NCBI GenBank assembly: GCA_009840005.1
Contig: VXOR01000043.1
Coordinates: forward strand, 61,332-125,331
DNA: 64,000 bases
Direction of reading: 5' to 3'
Origin: Gemmatimonadota bacterium
GTDB lineage: Bacteria > Latescibacterota > UBA2968 > UBA8231
In this document: positions 8,744-16,082 of the stretch, in pieces
Position numbering within the stretch: the first letter of the stretch is position 1
Layout: every line of letters begins with the position of its first letter
Position numbers and translations under genes: made by a program
The notes under the pieces: generated by a model
Told to the model about the DNA's origin: nothing
Databases searched by the model: none
What the model saw: the letters and a program-made list of their open reading frames with translations, nothing else

Positions 8744-9581
8744 GCGTGAGCGCCTCGCCCGGCATCCGGTTCCAAGGCACAGGTTCGGCGGCCCCCTCAT
8801 AGGTGGGCAAGAGATTGGCAACCCGTGCTCTATCTTCATCGTCCCAGCCGACCCATTCGCGGGGGCGGGCGATGGCAGCGCGGAGGCCGTCGGAGAGCAG
8901 GTCGAAATAAGGAAAATACCACAGGGTAATGACGGTGCGGCGCTGGGCCGATTTGTTGGCATGAGCCGAGTGCAACAGCCGCGAGTCGCCGATGACCACA
9001 TCGCCGGCTGCCACGGGCACATCCACCTCTTCGGGAATCGACTGATAGGCCGGGTGGTCGGGGTCGGCCACGCGGCGGAGTTCGTCGGTGTGGGCGTCGG
9101 GCACCTCGTCGTGCATGCGGTGGCGCTTCAGATGCGAGCCGCGCAGCAGGCGCAGACAGCCGTTGTGGGGCGTGGTATCGACGAGGTAGTACATCAGGAA
9201 GAGCTGCTGGGGCAGGGGTGTATAGCTCGAAGGATCGTCCCAACCCCACCAGTCCTGGTGCCAAAACAGCGCCGGGCTATTGGGCGGCTTGCTAATGACG
9301 TAGCCAGACATCCACCGCGGACGCAAAAAGCCCAAAGTTTCGAGCGCGGCGCGGGCAGGTGGGTAGGCGACGAGTTCGGCGAAAATGGGGTGGACGCCCA
9401 CATCGATCATGCTGCCGGTAGAGCGTTGTTGGGCGCGGATTTCTTGGCCTTGGGCGTCGAGTAGCTGGTCGGTGACTTGGCGCAGACGCTGGAGAATATC
9501 GTCGTCGAGGACGTTTTCTACCAAGCAATAGCCGTCGCGAATGAGTTGGTCGAAGTTTTCTTTAGAGTCTTGTTGGGACAT
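8739..9581 (-). CDS. PhyH-type Fe(II)/2-oxoglutarate dioxygenase (280 aa)
   Basis: This is a stand-alone phytanoyl-CoA dioxygenase-like protein of standard length. The HxD ligand pair is visible in FWHQDWWGWD. The distal His lies in SRLLHSAHANKS, followed by QRRTVITLWYF, whose Arg would bind 2-oxoglutarate. The N-terminal DGYCLVENVLDDD matches the family opening. AGGA precedes the ATG. It is transcribed toward the PhyH-HEAT gene, with about 117 bases between the two that hold no recognisable gene. The substrate is not deducible. In candidate-phylum genomes this family is greatly expanded and mostly uncharacterised. Confidence 0.88.
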   Translation of the reverse strand: MSQQDSKENFDQLIRDGYCLVENVLDDDILQRLRQVTDQLLDAQGQEIRAQQRSTGSMIDVGVHPIFAELVAYPPARAALETLGFLRPRWMSGYVISKPPNSPALFWHQDWWGWDDPSSYTPLPQQLFLMYYLVDTTPHNGCLRLLRGSHLKRHRMHDEVPDAHTDELRRVADPDHPAYQSIPEEVDVPVAAGDVVIGDSRLLHSAHANKSAQRRTVITLWYFPYFDLLSDGLRAAIARPREWVGWDDEDRARVANLLPTYEGAAEPVPWNRMPGEALTH

Positions 9582-9691
9582 CGGCGGCGTTCCTGTCGGT
9601 TGTCGATAAAAGTTACTACGTTAGCCAACGTAAGATATGCGTCAAGCGCTGTCCAGAAAGCAGCCAACTCTACTACACTACATTGCACAGA

Positions 9692-10816
9692 ATGAGTCGT
9701 GTCATGAAATCAATGAAGGAGTACGCTGCTTACACACTTCTCTCCATATCGATTCTTTTTTTTCGATCCACGCTTGAGGCCCAACCTGGCATAGAAGCCG
9801 CAGTGCTGCCTTGGCCCTCAGCGTCTAAAGCAGCAGTTAGTATCACCTTTGACGATGCCTATATCTCCCATGTCAGTCGGGCGATGCCTCTTTTGGAAAA
9901 CCACGGATTTCGCGGCACGTTCTTTCTGATCGTCGATAAGTTATTTCGCCGGGGCAAATTCATAAACGTCAGACCTTCCGCTCCTATCTCCGAGTGGCAA
10001 GCCGCCGCCGCAAGGGGACATGAAATGGCTAGTCACACTGTTAGTCACGTACCATTGGACGCGATAGAAGTCCAGCAAATGAGGGCTGAACTCATCCATT
10101 CTAAAGCCATATTAGATTCGCTGTTTTTAGGCGAACCGGTCGTCAGCTTGGCCTATCCATTTTCGCGAACCAATGCCGCTGTCGCCGAAGAGGCCCGTTT
10201 GATCTACCAGAGCGGTAGGGTCGGGCCACCTACGGACGGAAATGCCGTGTATAACGATCCGGCGACGGTCGATTTGATGTCGTTGAAAGCGTTTTTCCCG
10301 TGCAGCACAGTCGCACAATGGCATAGCGCAGTCGAGCGTACAATCGCTGGCAACGGCTGGCTAGTTGAAGCATTACATCCGATTGACGAACCGGGATTTT
10401 GTCGAGTAGCCACCGAGGATTTTGCCGATCACTTGCATTACTTATCCCAGCAGCATCCAGCACTCTGGGTCGCGCCGGTGCGAGACGTCGTTAAGCGGAT
10501 TCGGCAGTGGCGCACTGTAGAATTACAAATAGAAAGCATCTCTAAAAAAGTGTATCAACTGCGTATTATAGGAGCACACAGCTACCAGCCCGGTTGGCAG
10601 GTAGCACTATACCTAAACGACCCTCATCTATGGGGGGTTGAAGAAGAAAATGGATGGATCGTATCTAGCACTATAGAGGAAGATGCTCTTGTCTTCTCCT
10701 GGCCTCAACAGCGGACGAATGACCTATTGTTCTTGCGACCTAAAGACCAGACCCACATAGCCCAATATAGTTGGGGAGACTTGAAACATGCTATCCGCAA
10801 ACGACCGGAGCATTAA
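9692..10816 (+). CDS. Exported polysaccharide deacetylase (NodB-fold) protein (374 aa)
   Basis: A hydrophobic N-terminal segment (residues 14-26) before TLEAQPG suggests a signal peptide. The NodB homology domain starts at about residue 45, with the catalytic/metal motif TFDDAY at 52-57 and the second metal motif HTVSH at 115-119. A further conserved strand is YPFSRTN. The C-terminal ~110 residues do not resemble the catalytic domain and look beta-rich. NodB enzymes remove N- or O-acetyl groups from chitin-, peptidoglycan- or exopolysaccharide-type glycans using a divalent metal. An upstream TTG would extend the protein by three codons; ATG 9692 is chosen, and further in-frame ATGs exist at 9704 and 9713. 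Codon use is more AT-rich than in the neighbours. Confidence 0.87.
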   Translation: MSRVMKSMKEYAAYTLLSISILFFRSTLEAQPGIEAAVLPWPSASKAAVSITFDDAYISHVSRAMPLLENHGFRGTFFLIVDKLFRRGKFINVRPSAPISEWQAAAARGHEMASHTVSHVPLDAIEVQQMRAELIHSKAILDSLFLGEPVVSLAYPFSRTNAAVAEEARLIYQSGRVGPPTDGNAVYNDPATVDLMSLKAFFPCSTVAQWHSAVERTIAGNGWLVEALHPIDEPGFCRVATEDFADHLHYLSQQHPALWVAPVRDVVKRIRQWRTVELQIESISKKVYQLRIIGAHSYQPGWQVALYLNDPHLWGVEEENGWIVSSTIEEDALVFSWPQQRTNDLLFLRPKDQTHIAQYSWGDLKHAIRKRPEH

Positions 10817-10836
10817 ATTTGTATCCACTGCGACTT

Positions 10837-10995
10837 TTACTTTGTCCCTCGGACCCGGGAAACGGCGGCAATAATATCCGACCGTTTCATTCCGGCTTGC
10901 CTAGCTTGGCGGCGTGCTTTGGCAATCATGCGGTCAAAATCGCGCATAGAGGGCGTCTGGATGGTCTTGAGAATGATAATTTTGTCTTCGCCCAT
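10837..10995 (-). CDS. Small basic protein (52 aa) next to DUF2283 gene
   Basis: This short open frame starts at ATG 10995 (MGEDKIIILKTIQTPS) and stops at 10837. It is 52 residues, has no signal peptide, and the second half is basic and helical (AKARRQARQAGMKRSDII). It lies 15 nt downstream of the DUF2283 gene in the same direction, so the two are probably co-transcribed. I have the impression that similar short ORFs accompany DUF2283 genes elsewhere, but I could not check this. A DNA-binding or antitoxin-like partner role is speculation. Confidence 0.55.
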   Translation of the reverse strand: MGEDKIIILKTIQTPSMRDFDRMIAKARRQARQAGMKRSDIIAAVSRVRGTK

Positions 10996-11010
10996 GACGT
11001 GGCACAGCTT

Positions 11011-11253
11011 CTACTGTGAGGGACTCTGTTGAAAGCGAGTTCGAGCATTGGGAAGCGTAATGCCGACAAGACGGCTGTCGCGATAGTGGTAGATATTCCC
11101 ATCCTCTTCCATCACGCTGTCATTGGCGCACTGAGGTTTTTCAAAACTGAGATACAATACATCGGCCCCTTCATCATAGTCGCTCCAAATTTGTGAATAA
11201 GGCAAGCGCAACAGCTCGGAAACAAACGTCAGGTCAATGCTGGACGTATCCAT
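11011..11253 (-). CDS. DUF2283 family protein (80 aa)
   Basis: This is a compact protein with the DUF2283 hallmark YDEGADVLYLSF (residues 24-35), then MEEDGNIYHYRDSRLVGITL. That matches the family pattern of a short acidic beta-rich domain. AGGAGA lies about 9 nt before the ATG. The function of the family is not established; many members sit beside small toxin-antitoxin-like genes. Here a 52-residue basic protein follows by 15 nt. Confidence 0.8.
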   Translation of the reverse strand: MDTSSIDLTFVSELLRLPYSQIWSDYDEGADVLYLSFEKPQCANDSVMEEDGNIYHYRDSRLVGITLPNARTRFQQSPSQ

Positions 11254-11338
11254 ATCGCATCTCTCCTGCGAGTAATTTTATCCGGCCTCGACGAGAAGTA
11301 CCAACCATGCCAACGGCGGGACAAGATTCCAAAATGAG

Positions 11339-11992
11339 CTAAAAATGGAGCGTCAGTCTAGTCCCCAGATTTTTGTGAGAAACGACCGGATCGACACCAA
11401 GAGTAGTTCGGCTGCCGCCAATCTCAATCAGATGTCCGTAAGAAGGTTGCTGATTTTGCTGATTGATGCTATTGGCAGAGATCGGTGCATCAATCATTGA
11501 CCATAGAGAGCTGCCGAACCAAAGCAAAAGCCCGAAAGCAACTTTCTCATCGTCATCATCAGGATCAACTAGATTACCGTATATGTTCTCATAATCATCC
11601 TCAATACCACTGACCATAAGTCCGATACCTAGGATAACTCCGCCTAATTGAGCCACTCCCTTGCTGTGCTGCCCATTGTAAAATTGTCCGCCTCCAGTGA
11701 TTAGAGCCGATAGACCAAAAGCTAGCCAAGGATTTTTCTTTTGAACCCCAATATGCCCTCGCATCCTCATCACAGGTTCCCTGGACATTTTGGCAATCTC
11801 ATCCATGGTATAGACGAATATATTCCCGTCTCGCGTCTGTATCTTCAGCGATTCGCCTGGAATCTCCTCAATGATAGTTCCGCGAATGAGTCCGCCATTT
11901 TTTAAGTGAACCACATCTTCCATTTGCTGCGCGAACGCCGGCGAGGTTACGACAAGAACCGTCAGGCACGTGAGCAAAATAAAACGCTGCAT
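11339..11992 (-). CDS. Small exported membrane protein, function unknown (217 aa)
   Basis: The N-terminal signal peptide (residues 1-21, cleaved after AFAQ) is followed by a short beta-rich segment: VVHLKNGGLIRGTIIE, SLKIQTRDGNIFVYTMDEI. This resembles the LKNG-x-x-x-GxI strand pairs seen at the start of many outer-surface proteins of unknown function. A hydrophobic stretch then follows (LAFGLSALITGGGQFYNGQ, VAQLGGVILGIGLMVSG), with an acidic loop VDPDDDDEK and another hydrophobic segment (VAFGLLLWFGSSLW). The GxGQFYNG piece is reminiscent of DUF5683-type proteins. AGGAG precedes the ATG. There are no catalytic residues to name. The gene appears to be a single transcription unit. Confidence 0.7.
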   Translation of the reverse strand: MQRFILLTCLTVLVVTSPAFAQQMEDVVHLKNGGLIRGTIIEEIPGESLKIQTRDGNIFVYTMDEIAKMSREPVMRMRGHIGVQKKNPWLAFGLSALITGGGQFYNGQHSKGVAQLGGVILGIGLMVSGIEDDYENIYGNLVDPDDDDEKVAFGLLLWFGSSLWSMIDAPISANSINQQNQQPSYGHLIEIGGSRTTLGVDPVVSHKNLGTRLTLHF

Positions 11993-12134
11993 GTTCTCTC
12001 CTATTTGGTTGCGGCAAAGTTTTTTCGCCTAGATCGGATTATATTGAATGACACTAAACCTTTTCATTAATTCCTGCAAAATCCCACTCTTGCGTCTGAG
12101 TATGCATTGTTTTCCAAGATTTAATCGCGATTTT

Positions 12135-12992
12135 CTATCCCGCCACCATCTCCCCTTCACGCGAGCGCTCCTGCAAATCGTAGAGCGAGGAAATGGCGTC
12201 CTTGTACAGCGGGATGGGAAAGGAGCGCTCCTCAAAGCGCGCTGCGTGCGGAATTCGGCCGCGCACTAGACGCGCATTGGCCTCGGTCTTGTACGTCATC
12301 TCGCCGGTGTAGATCGGGAAAGCATCAGCGGCGCGGTAGCTGAGGATCAGCGTGCGCCGAGGCTTGTCGGAGACATTGGCGATGGAAGCGTGGGGGGTCA
12401 TCGCATGCATAAAGATGACCGTGCCCGCTTCACCGGGGATCGGCACGGCGAGCGATTGATCAACCGCTTCCGTAACCCGACCCTGAAAAAACCCATCAGT
12501 GCTATGCGACAGCAGATCACTCTGATGGCGACGGGGGATGACTTGCAAACAGCCGTTTTCAACGGTCGCGTCGTCGAGATAAAAGAGGATACTCACCGAG
12601 CCGCGATGGGTCAGCGGGTAGTAAGAAAGGTCCTGGTGCCACTCGACGGGCGAACCGACGCCGGCTGGTTTCATGTTGATCTTGCTGTAGTGAAAGACCA
12701 AGTTCGGGCCGAGTAGGGCCTCGACCGCGTCGAGAAGGCACTCCGATGCGGAGAATTCCCGGAAGACCTCGTAGTGACTACAAGGCTCGTACAAACGGCG
12801 CACCTGCGTACCGTCGGGAGGCTGATTCGGCTCCATCTCCATCCGGGTGACGTCGTGGCTGGCGAGCGTATTGCCGGCGCTGACGGCGTCCATCTCGCGC
12901 AAGAAGGCTGCGACCTCCTCGGCGCTGAGGAAGCCGGGGACGGCGACGTAGCCTTCGGTGCGGTAGTGCTCGACTTGTGCGGTGGTCAACAT
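12135..12992 (-). CDS. PhyH-type Fe(II)/2-oxoglutarate dioxygenase (285 aa)
   Basis: The standard family opening is YRTEGYVAVPGFLSAEEV. The Fe ligand pair is in EWHQDLSYYPLTH, the double-stranded beta-helix strand in VSILFYLDDATVENGCLQVIP, and the distal His and 2OG-binding Arg in MTPHASIANVSDKPRRTLILSY. The length is normal. A perfect AAGGAGG lies about 8 nt before the ATG. The next PhyH gene (13006-13749) ends 13 nt upstream on the same strand, so the two form an operon. The substrate is unknown. The family includes hydroxylases of fatty acyl-CoA, ectoine and mitomycin-type intermediates. Confidence 0.9.
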   Translation of the reverse strand: MLTTAQVEHYRTEGYVAVPGFLSAEEVAAFLREMDAVSAGNTLASHDVTRMEMEPNQPPDGTQVRRLYEPCSHYEVFREFSASECLLDAVEALLGPNLVFHYSKINMKPAGVGSPVEWHQDLSYYPLTHRGSVSILFYLDDATVENGCLQVIPRRHQSDLLSHSTDGFFQGRVTEAVDQSLAVPIPGEAGTVIFMHAMTPHASIANVSDKPRRTLILSYRAADAFPIYTGEMTYKTEANARLVRGRIPHAARFEERSFPIPLYKDAISSLYDLQERSREGEMVAG

Positions 12993-13005
12993 GATTGGTT
13001 CCTCC

Positions 13006-13749
13006 TTACCATTTTTCGATAGCGCCCATCAGCATTTTCTGCTGGTCGGTACCCGTTTCGCGGACTTTCTGCGCAAAAGGGCCGTCAAAGGGCTCGCGGG
13101 ATTTCATCCAAGCGGTCTGGTAGCACATCAGACAGACGCGGCGGCGCACCGACGAACGGTTGGCCGCGCCTCGGTGGTAGAGACAGCCGTCGAACATCAC
13201 CGCCTGACCCGGGCGGGCGAAAACCCACTTCTCCTCCGGGAAACGCGGATGCCCCTCGGGCGGGCGAAAGGGGGCGCGGTGGCTGCCAGGGACGATGACA
13301 ATAGCACCGTTGTCCTCGTCTAATTCGTCCAAGTAATAGCCGCAGTTGATCTGGCCGGGCAGCGCGCCGTAAGGCGTGCCGTCGGGATCAATGGGCCAGG
13401 GCACGTCGCGGTGCCAGTTCTGCTCCTCCTGTCCCGGCTCGGTAACGCGGGCCGTGGCACTGTGAAGCTGGACGCAGGTGCCCAGAATGGCCTGCATCCT
13501 CTCCAACACGGGCGGGTTGTCGAGCAGGAAGGCAAAGTCCTCATCCTCTTCTAAGAGCTGATGGATAAACTGCCTGCTGTCCTCGCGCGCGCAGGCCGCA
13601 TCAAGAGCCGTACGCAGGGTCTCGACCTGCGCCTCAGTGATGGCGTCTTCGACGACGAGGTAGCCCCACTTGCGGAAGAAAGCTACGTCCTCGGCGATTT
13701 CGGGCGTCAACTTGGGATTGAGGTGCTGTGGATAGGGCGGTTGCGCCAT
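13006..13749 (-). CDS. PhyH-type Fe(II)/2-oxoglutarate dioxygenase (247 aa)
   Basis: The start at ATG 13749 (MAQPPYPQHLNPKLTPEIA) is preferred over an upstream TTG that would add 15 unlikely residues. The HxD pair is in NWHRDVPWPIDPDG, the core strand in NCGYYLDELDEDNGAIVIVP, and the distal His in DGCLYHRGAANRS, followed by VRRRVCLMCY with the Arg anchor. It is slightly shorter than typical family members. It is translated just before the PhyH gene at 12135-12992 in the same orientation. On the other side a 207-bp gap separates it from the divergently transcribed 585-residue protein gene, so the promoters of both likely lie there. Confidence 0.9.
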   Translation of the reverse strand: MAQPPYPQHLNPKLTPEIAEDVAFFRKWGYLVVEDAITEAQVETLRTALDAACAREDSRQFIHQLLEEDEDFAFLLDNPPVLERMQAILGTCVQLHSATARVTEPGQEEQNWHRDVPWPIDPDGTPYGALPGQINCGYYLDELDEDNGAIVIVPGSHRAPFRPPEGHPRFPEEKWVFARPGQAVMFDGCLYHRGAANRSSVRRRVCLMCYQTAWMKSREPFDGPFAQKVRETGTDQQKMLMGAIEKW

Positions 13750-13956
13750 GTTTTTCGCAGAACTCCTGTGTGCATTGCAGTCGCTGTCTGGCAAAATACA
13801 TATTGTGCGGCAGGTCTCTTGTCAACGAAACGACGGCAGCGCGTAGTTGACCCTGCGCTGGCCATGACGCTCATTACGGGGCAGAACGTCGTAGTTTGGC
13901 CGGTGTCAGATTGTACCGGCAGACGCACACAACCTATTTACCCAAAGGAGCAATCC

Positions 13957-15714
13957 ATGAGCTATCTAAATCCTCGCGCCATCACCATTGACACTCCGAT
14001 GCCCCCGCCCGCTTGGGCACTAATGGAGTGGGAACTGATTCGAGCGCAAACGAGGGGATGCACGGAATTTTTCGACAAATACTTCGACGAACGGGGCTAT
14101 TTGGAGTGCATCCCGCGCTGGGGCGGCAACGATGGGCCGGACGACGCCATCGAGAATCTGGTCCACTGGCCCGTGCTCTACACACTGGGAGGAGGGGCCC
14201 ATCTGTACGATATGTGCCAGTTGGCATGGGAGGGCCATCTCAAGCAATACACCGAGGCTAAGACCACGGAGGTGCCCTTTACCCGAGACGGGATGTATTA
14301 CCGCGAATTCCCAGTGATGTTCGACTGGGTACACAACGGAGAAGGACTGACGACGTTCAACTTGCACGGCTTGATGAACCCACGCGAACAAGCCTTTGAG
14401 CAGCGGGTGCGGCGCTACGCCGGATTTTACATGGGCGACGACCCGCAAGCACCCAACTACGATTCCGAACTCAAAATCATCAAGAGCCTGTTCAATGGCA
14501 GCCGCGGACCGCTGCTGCGCAAGGCCACGGCACTCGACTGGGCCGGCGATCCGCTCGACGAAGTGCAAGAGCGCTTTATTCCCCTGCACGGAGAACGCAA
14601 CTTCGAGGAGATGCTGGCTCATTTCAAAGACTACACCGATGTCGTCGGCGACCATCCGCAGAACATGGTGGCAACGGCCTTGGGGCTGAACGCGTACGCG
14701 CTGACGGGCGAGGGCCAGTACAAGGCCTGGGTACTCGAATACGTCGAAGCCTGGCGGCAGCGCACGCTCGCCAACGACGGGGTCATCCCCACTAATATCG
14801 GACTCGACGGGACCATCGGCGGCGAGTGCGACGGCAAGTGGTACGGAGGGTGTTACGGCTGGGCCTTTACGGTCGAAGTGCCCCAGACTGGAGCGATGTC
14901 CAGCCGCAACACGCACGGGTTGGGGATTTCGGGATTTGGCAACGCGCTGTTGCTGTCGGGCGAGCAGAAGTTTGTCGATGTGTGGCGGCAGATGATCGAC
15001 ACAATCAACGCCAATGGGAAGGAAATCGACGGGCAGATGATGTACCCGCATATGCACGGGGACGAAGGCTGGTACGAGTTTCAGCCAAGCCGCTACGCGC
15101 ACGGAGCGCAGGAGGTGTACTACTGGTCGATGGACCGAGCCGATCTGAGTCGGCTAAACGCAGACAGCGGCTGGTTCGGCTTTTTGGAGGGACGCGACTC
15201 CACCTATCCAGAAGCGGCGCTACAGGCCGACTTTGCCCGCCTCCGCACGCAGATGGAGAAGGTGCGCCGCGACCCGACGACGCCAGACACCCGGCTGTCG
15301 GACAATCCCAACCCATTCAATCCGGCCATCCCGGGCGGGCTGACCCAACTCATGTTGGGCGGACTGACGCCGCGTCACGGCTCGCCGCTGCACTGCCGAG
15401 TGCGCTACTTCGATCCGCAGGCCGGGCGGGCGGGGATGCCCGAGGGCGTAGGGGCGCTGGTGGAACAGCTAGGCGCGGACTCCATGACACTGACGCTGGT
15501 AAACACAGATCCGGTGGCCGGGCGCGAAGTAATCGTGCAGGGCGGAGCCTACGCCGAACACCAGTTTACGAGCGTCACCGTGGGCGGGAAGGAAACCGCG
15601 ATAGATGACTCGTTCTTTGCCGTGGAGCTAGCGGCAGGAGCTGGGGAGACGTTGGAGATCGGGATGCAGCGGTATGCCAATGGACCGACGTTTGCGTTTC
15701 CGTGGGATCGGTAG
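13957..15714 (+). CDS. Unrecognised 585-aa protein, possibly an (alpha/alpha)-barrel glycan-active enzyme
   Basis: The start at ATG 13957 (MSYLNPRAITIDTPMPPP) is fixed by AAAGGAG about 8 nt upstream; the frame stays open further 5' but reads as non-coding. I do not recognise the family with confidence. Features are many Trp/Tyr/His-rich motifs (CIPRWGGNDGPDDAIE, FDWVHNGEG, ATALGLNAYALTGEG), repeated helical patterns like those of (alpha/alpha)6 toroid glycosidases and lyases, and a C-terminal ~110-residue segment that looks like a beta-sandwich (LTLVNTDPVAGREVIVQGG). There is no signal peptide, so it is probably cytoplasmic. It is divergent from a PhyH pair. A carbohydrate-processing role is inference from fold impression and context only. 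Confidence 0.75.
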   Translation: MSYLNPRAITIDTPMPPPAWALMEWELIRAQTRGCTEFFDKYFDERGYLECIPRWGGNDGPDDAIENLVHWPVLYTLGGGAHLYDMCQLAWEGHLKQYTEAKTTEVPFTRDGMYYREFPVMFDWVHNGEGLTTFNLHGLMNPREQAFEQRVRRYAGFYMGDDPQAPNYDSELKIIKSLFNGSRGPLLRKATALDWAGDPLDEVQERFIPLHGERNFEEMLAHFKDYTDVVGDHPQNMVATALGLNAYALTGEGQYKAWVLEYVEAWRQRTLANDGVIPTNIGLDGTIGGECDGKWYGGCYGWAFTVEVPQTGAMSSRNTHGLGISGFGNALLLSGEQKFVDVWRQMIDTINANGKEIDGQMMYPHMHGDEGWYEFQPSRYAHGAQEVYYWSMDRADLSRLNADSGWFGFLEGRDSTYPEAALQADFARLRTQMEKVRRDPTTPDTRLSDNPNPFNPAIPGGLTQLMLGGLTPRHGSPLHCRVRYFDPQAGRAGMPEGVGALVEQLGADSMTLTLVNTDPVAGREVIVQGGAYAEHQFTSVTVGGKETAIDDSFFAVELAAGAGETLEIGMQRYANGPTFAFPWDR

Positions 15715-15728
15715 TGCTTGCAAGCTGG

Positions 15729-15763
15729 CCTTGCTTTCGTCTATGTTCCTTACACAAGCAAGG
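15729..15763 (+). promoter_or_regulatory. Hairpin enclosing the ribosome binding site of the HicB-like gene
   Basis: CCTTGCTT (15729-15736) can pair perfectly with AAGCAAGG (15756-15763). The AAGGAG that serves the ATG at 15772 overlaps the 3' arm, so the fold would hide the ribosome binding site. This is seen in sequence only; a regulatory role is inference. Confidence 0.35.
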
Positions 15764-15771
15764 AGACATAG

Positions 15772-16065
15772 ATGACACACATTCATACTGCCAAAATCGA
15801 GGATCCGGACTTTGCCGAAACCTATACGGCCTGCATCCAACAAAACGGCGATGGTTGGATAGGATGGCTACAGGATGTCCCAGAGGTAAAGTGCGAAGAA
15901 ACAACGAGAGAGGGCCTGCTGAAAACCCTCGAACACGAGCTCCACAAAACCTTGATCGCCGAGTGGGAAGCATGGAGTACGCAGTTTGAGCAAGACGTGA
16001 AGGCGGGCAAGCTCAATTCGCTGCGCGATGAAGCCCTTGATGAACACACAAGACGACTCGGCTGA
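15772..16065 (+). CDS. HicB-like small protein (97 aa), no HicA partner visible
   Basis: The short beta-rich N-terminus (TYTACIQQNGDGWIGWLQDVPEVKCEETTREGLLKTL) matches the partially degraded RNase H-like fold of HicB-type antitoxins: a strand, then GW-x-x-x-x-DVP, then a helix. The C-terminal half is charged and helical (EWEAWSTQFEQDVKAG). AAGGAG is 6 nt before the ATG. HicB normally pairs with a ~60-residue HicA toxin. I see no HicA-like frame on either side, so this is an orphan or a solitary regulator. The TPR/FG-GAP gene starts 17 nt downstream. Confidence 0.7.
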   Translation: MTHIHTAKIEDPDFAETYTACIQQNGDGWIGWLQDVPEVKCEETTREGLLKTLEHELHKTLIAEWEAWSTQFEQDVKAGKLNSLRDEALDEHTRRLG

Positions 16066-16082
16066 GACTGTTCCCTCGCATC

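Noticed and set aside
8427..9464. Plus-strand open frame of about 345 codons across the two PhyH genes
   Set aside because: It is antisense to two genes with intact catalytic motifs and spans their intergenic gap; there is no recognisable product.
13561..13956. N-terminal extension of the 585-residue protein
   Set aside because: It overlaps the divergent PhyH gene on the other strand and lacks a ribosome binding site; ATG 13957 has AAAGGAG.
14020..15102. Long open frame on the minus strand opposite the 585-residue protein gene
   Set aside because: It is the mirror of a GC-rich coding frame, has no domain or signal peptide, and the plus-strand frame has a clear ribosome binding site and continuous protein-like sequence.
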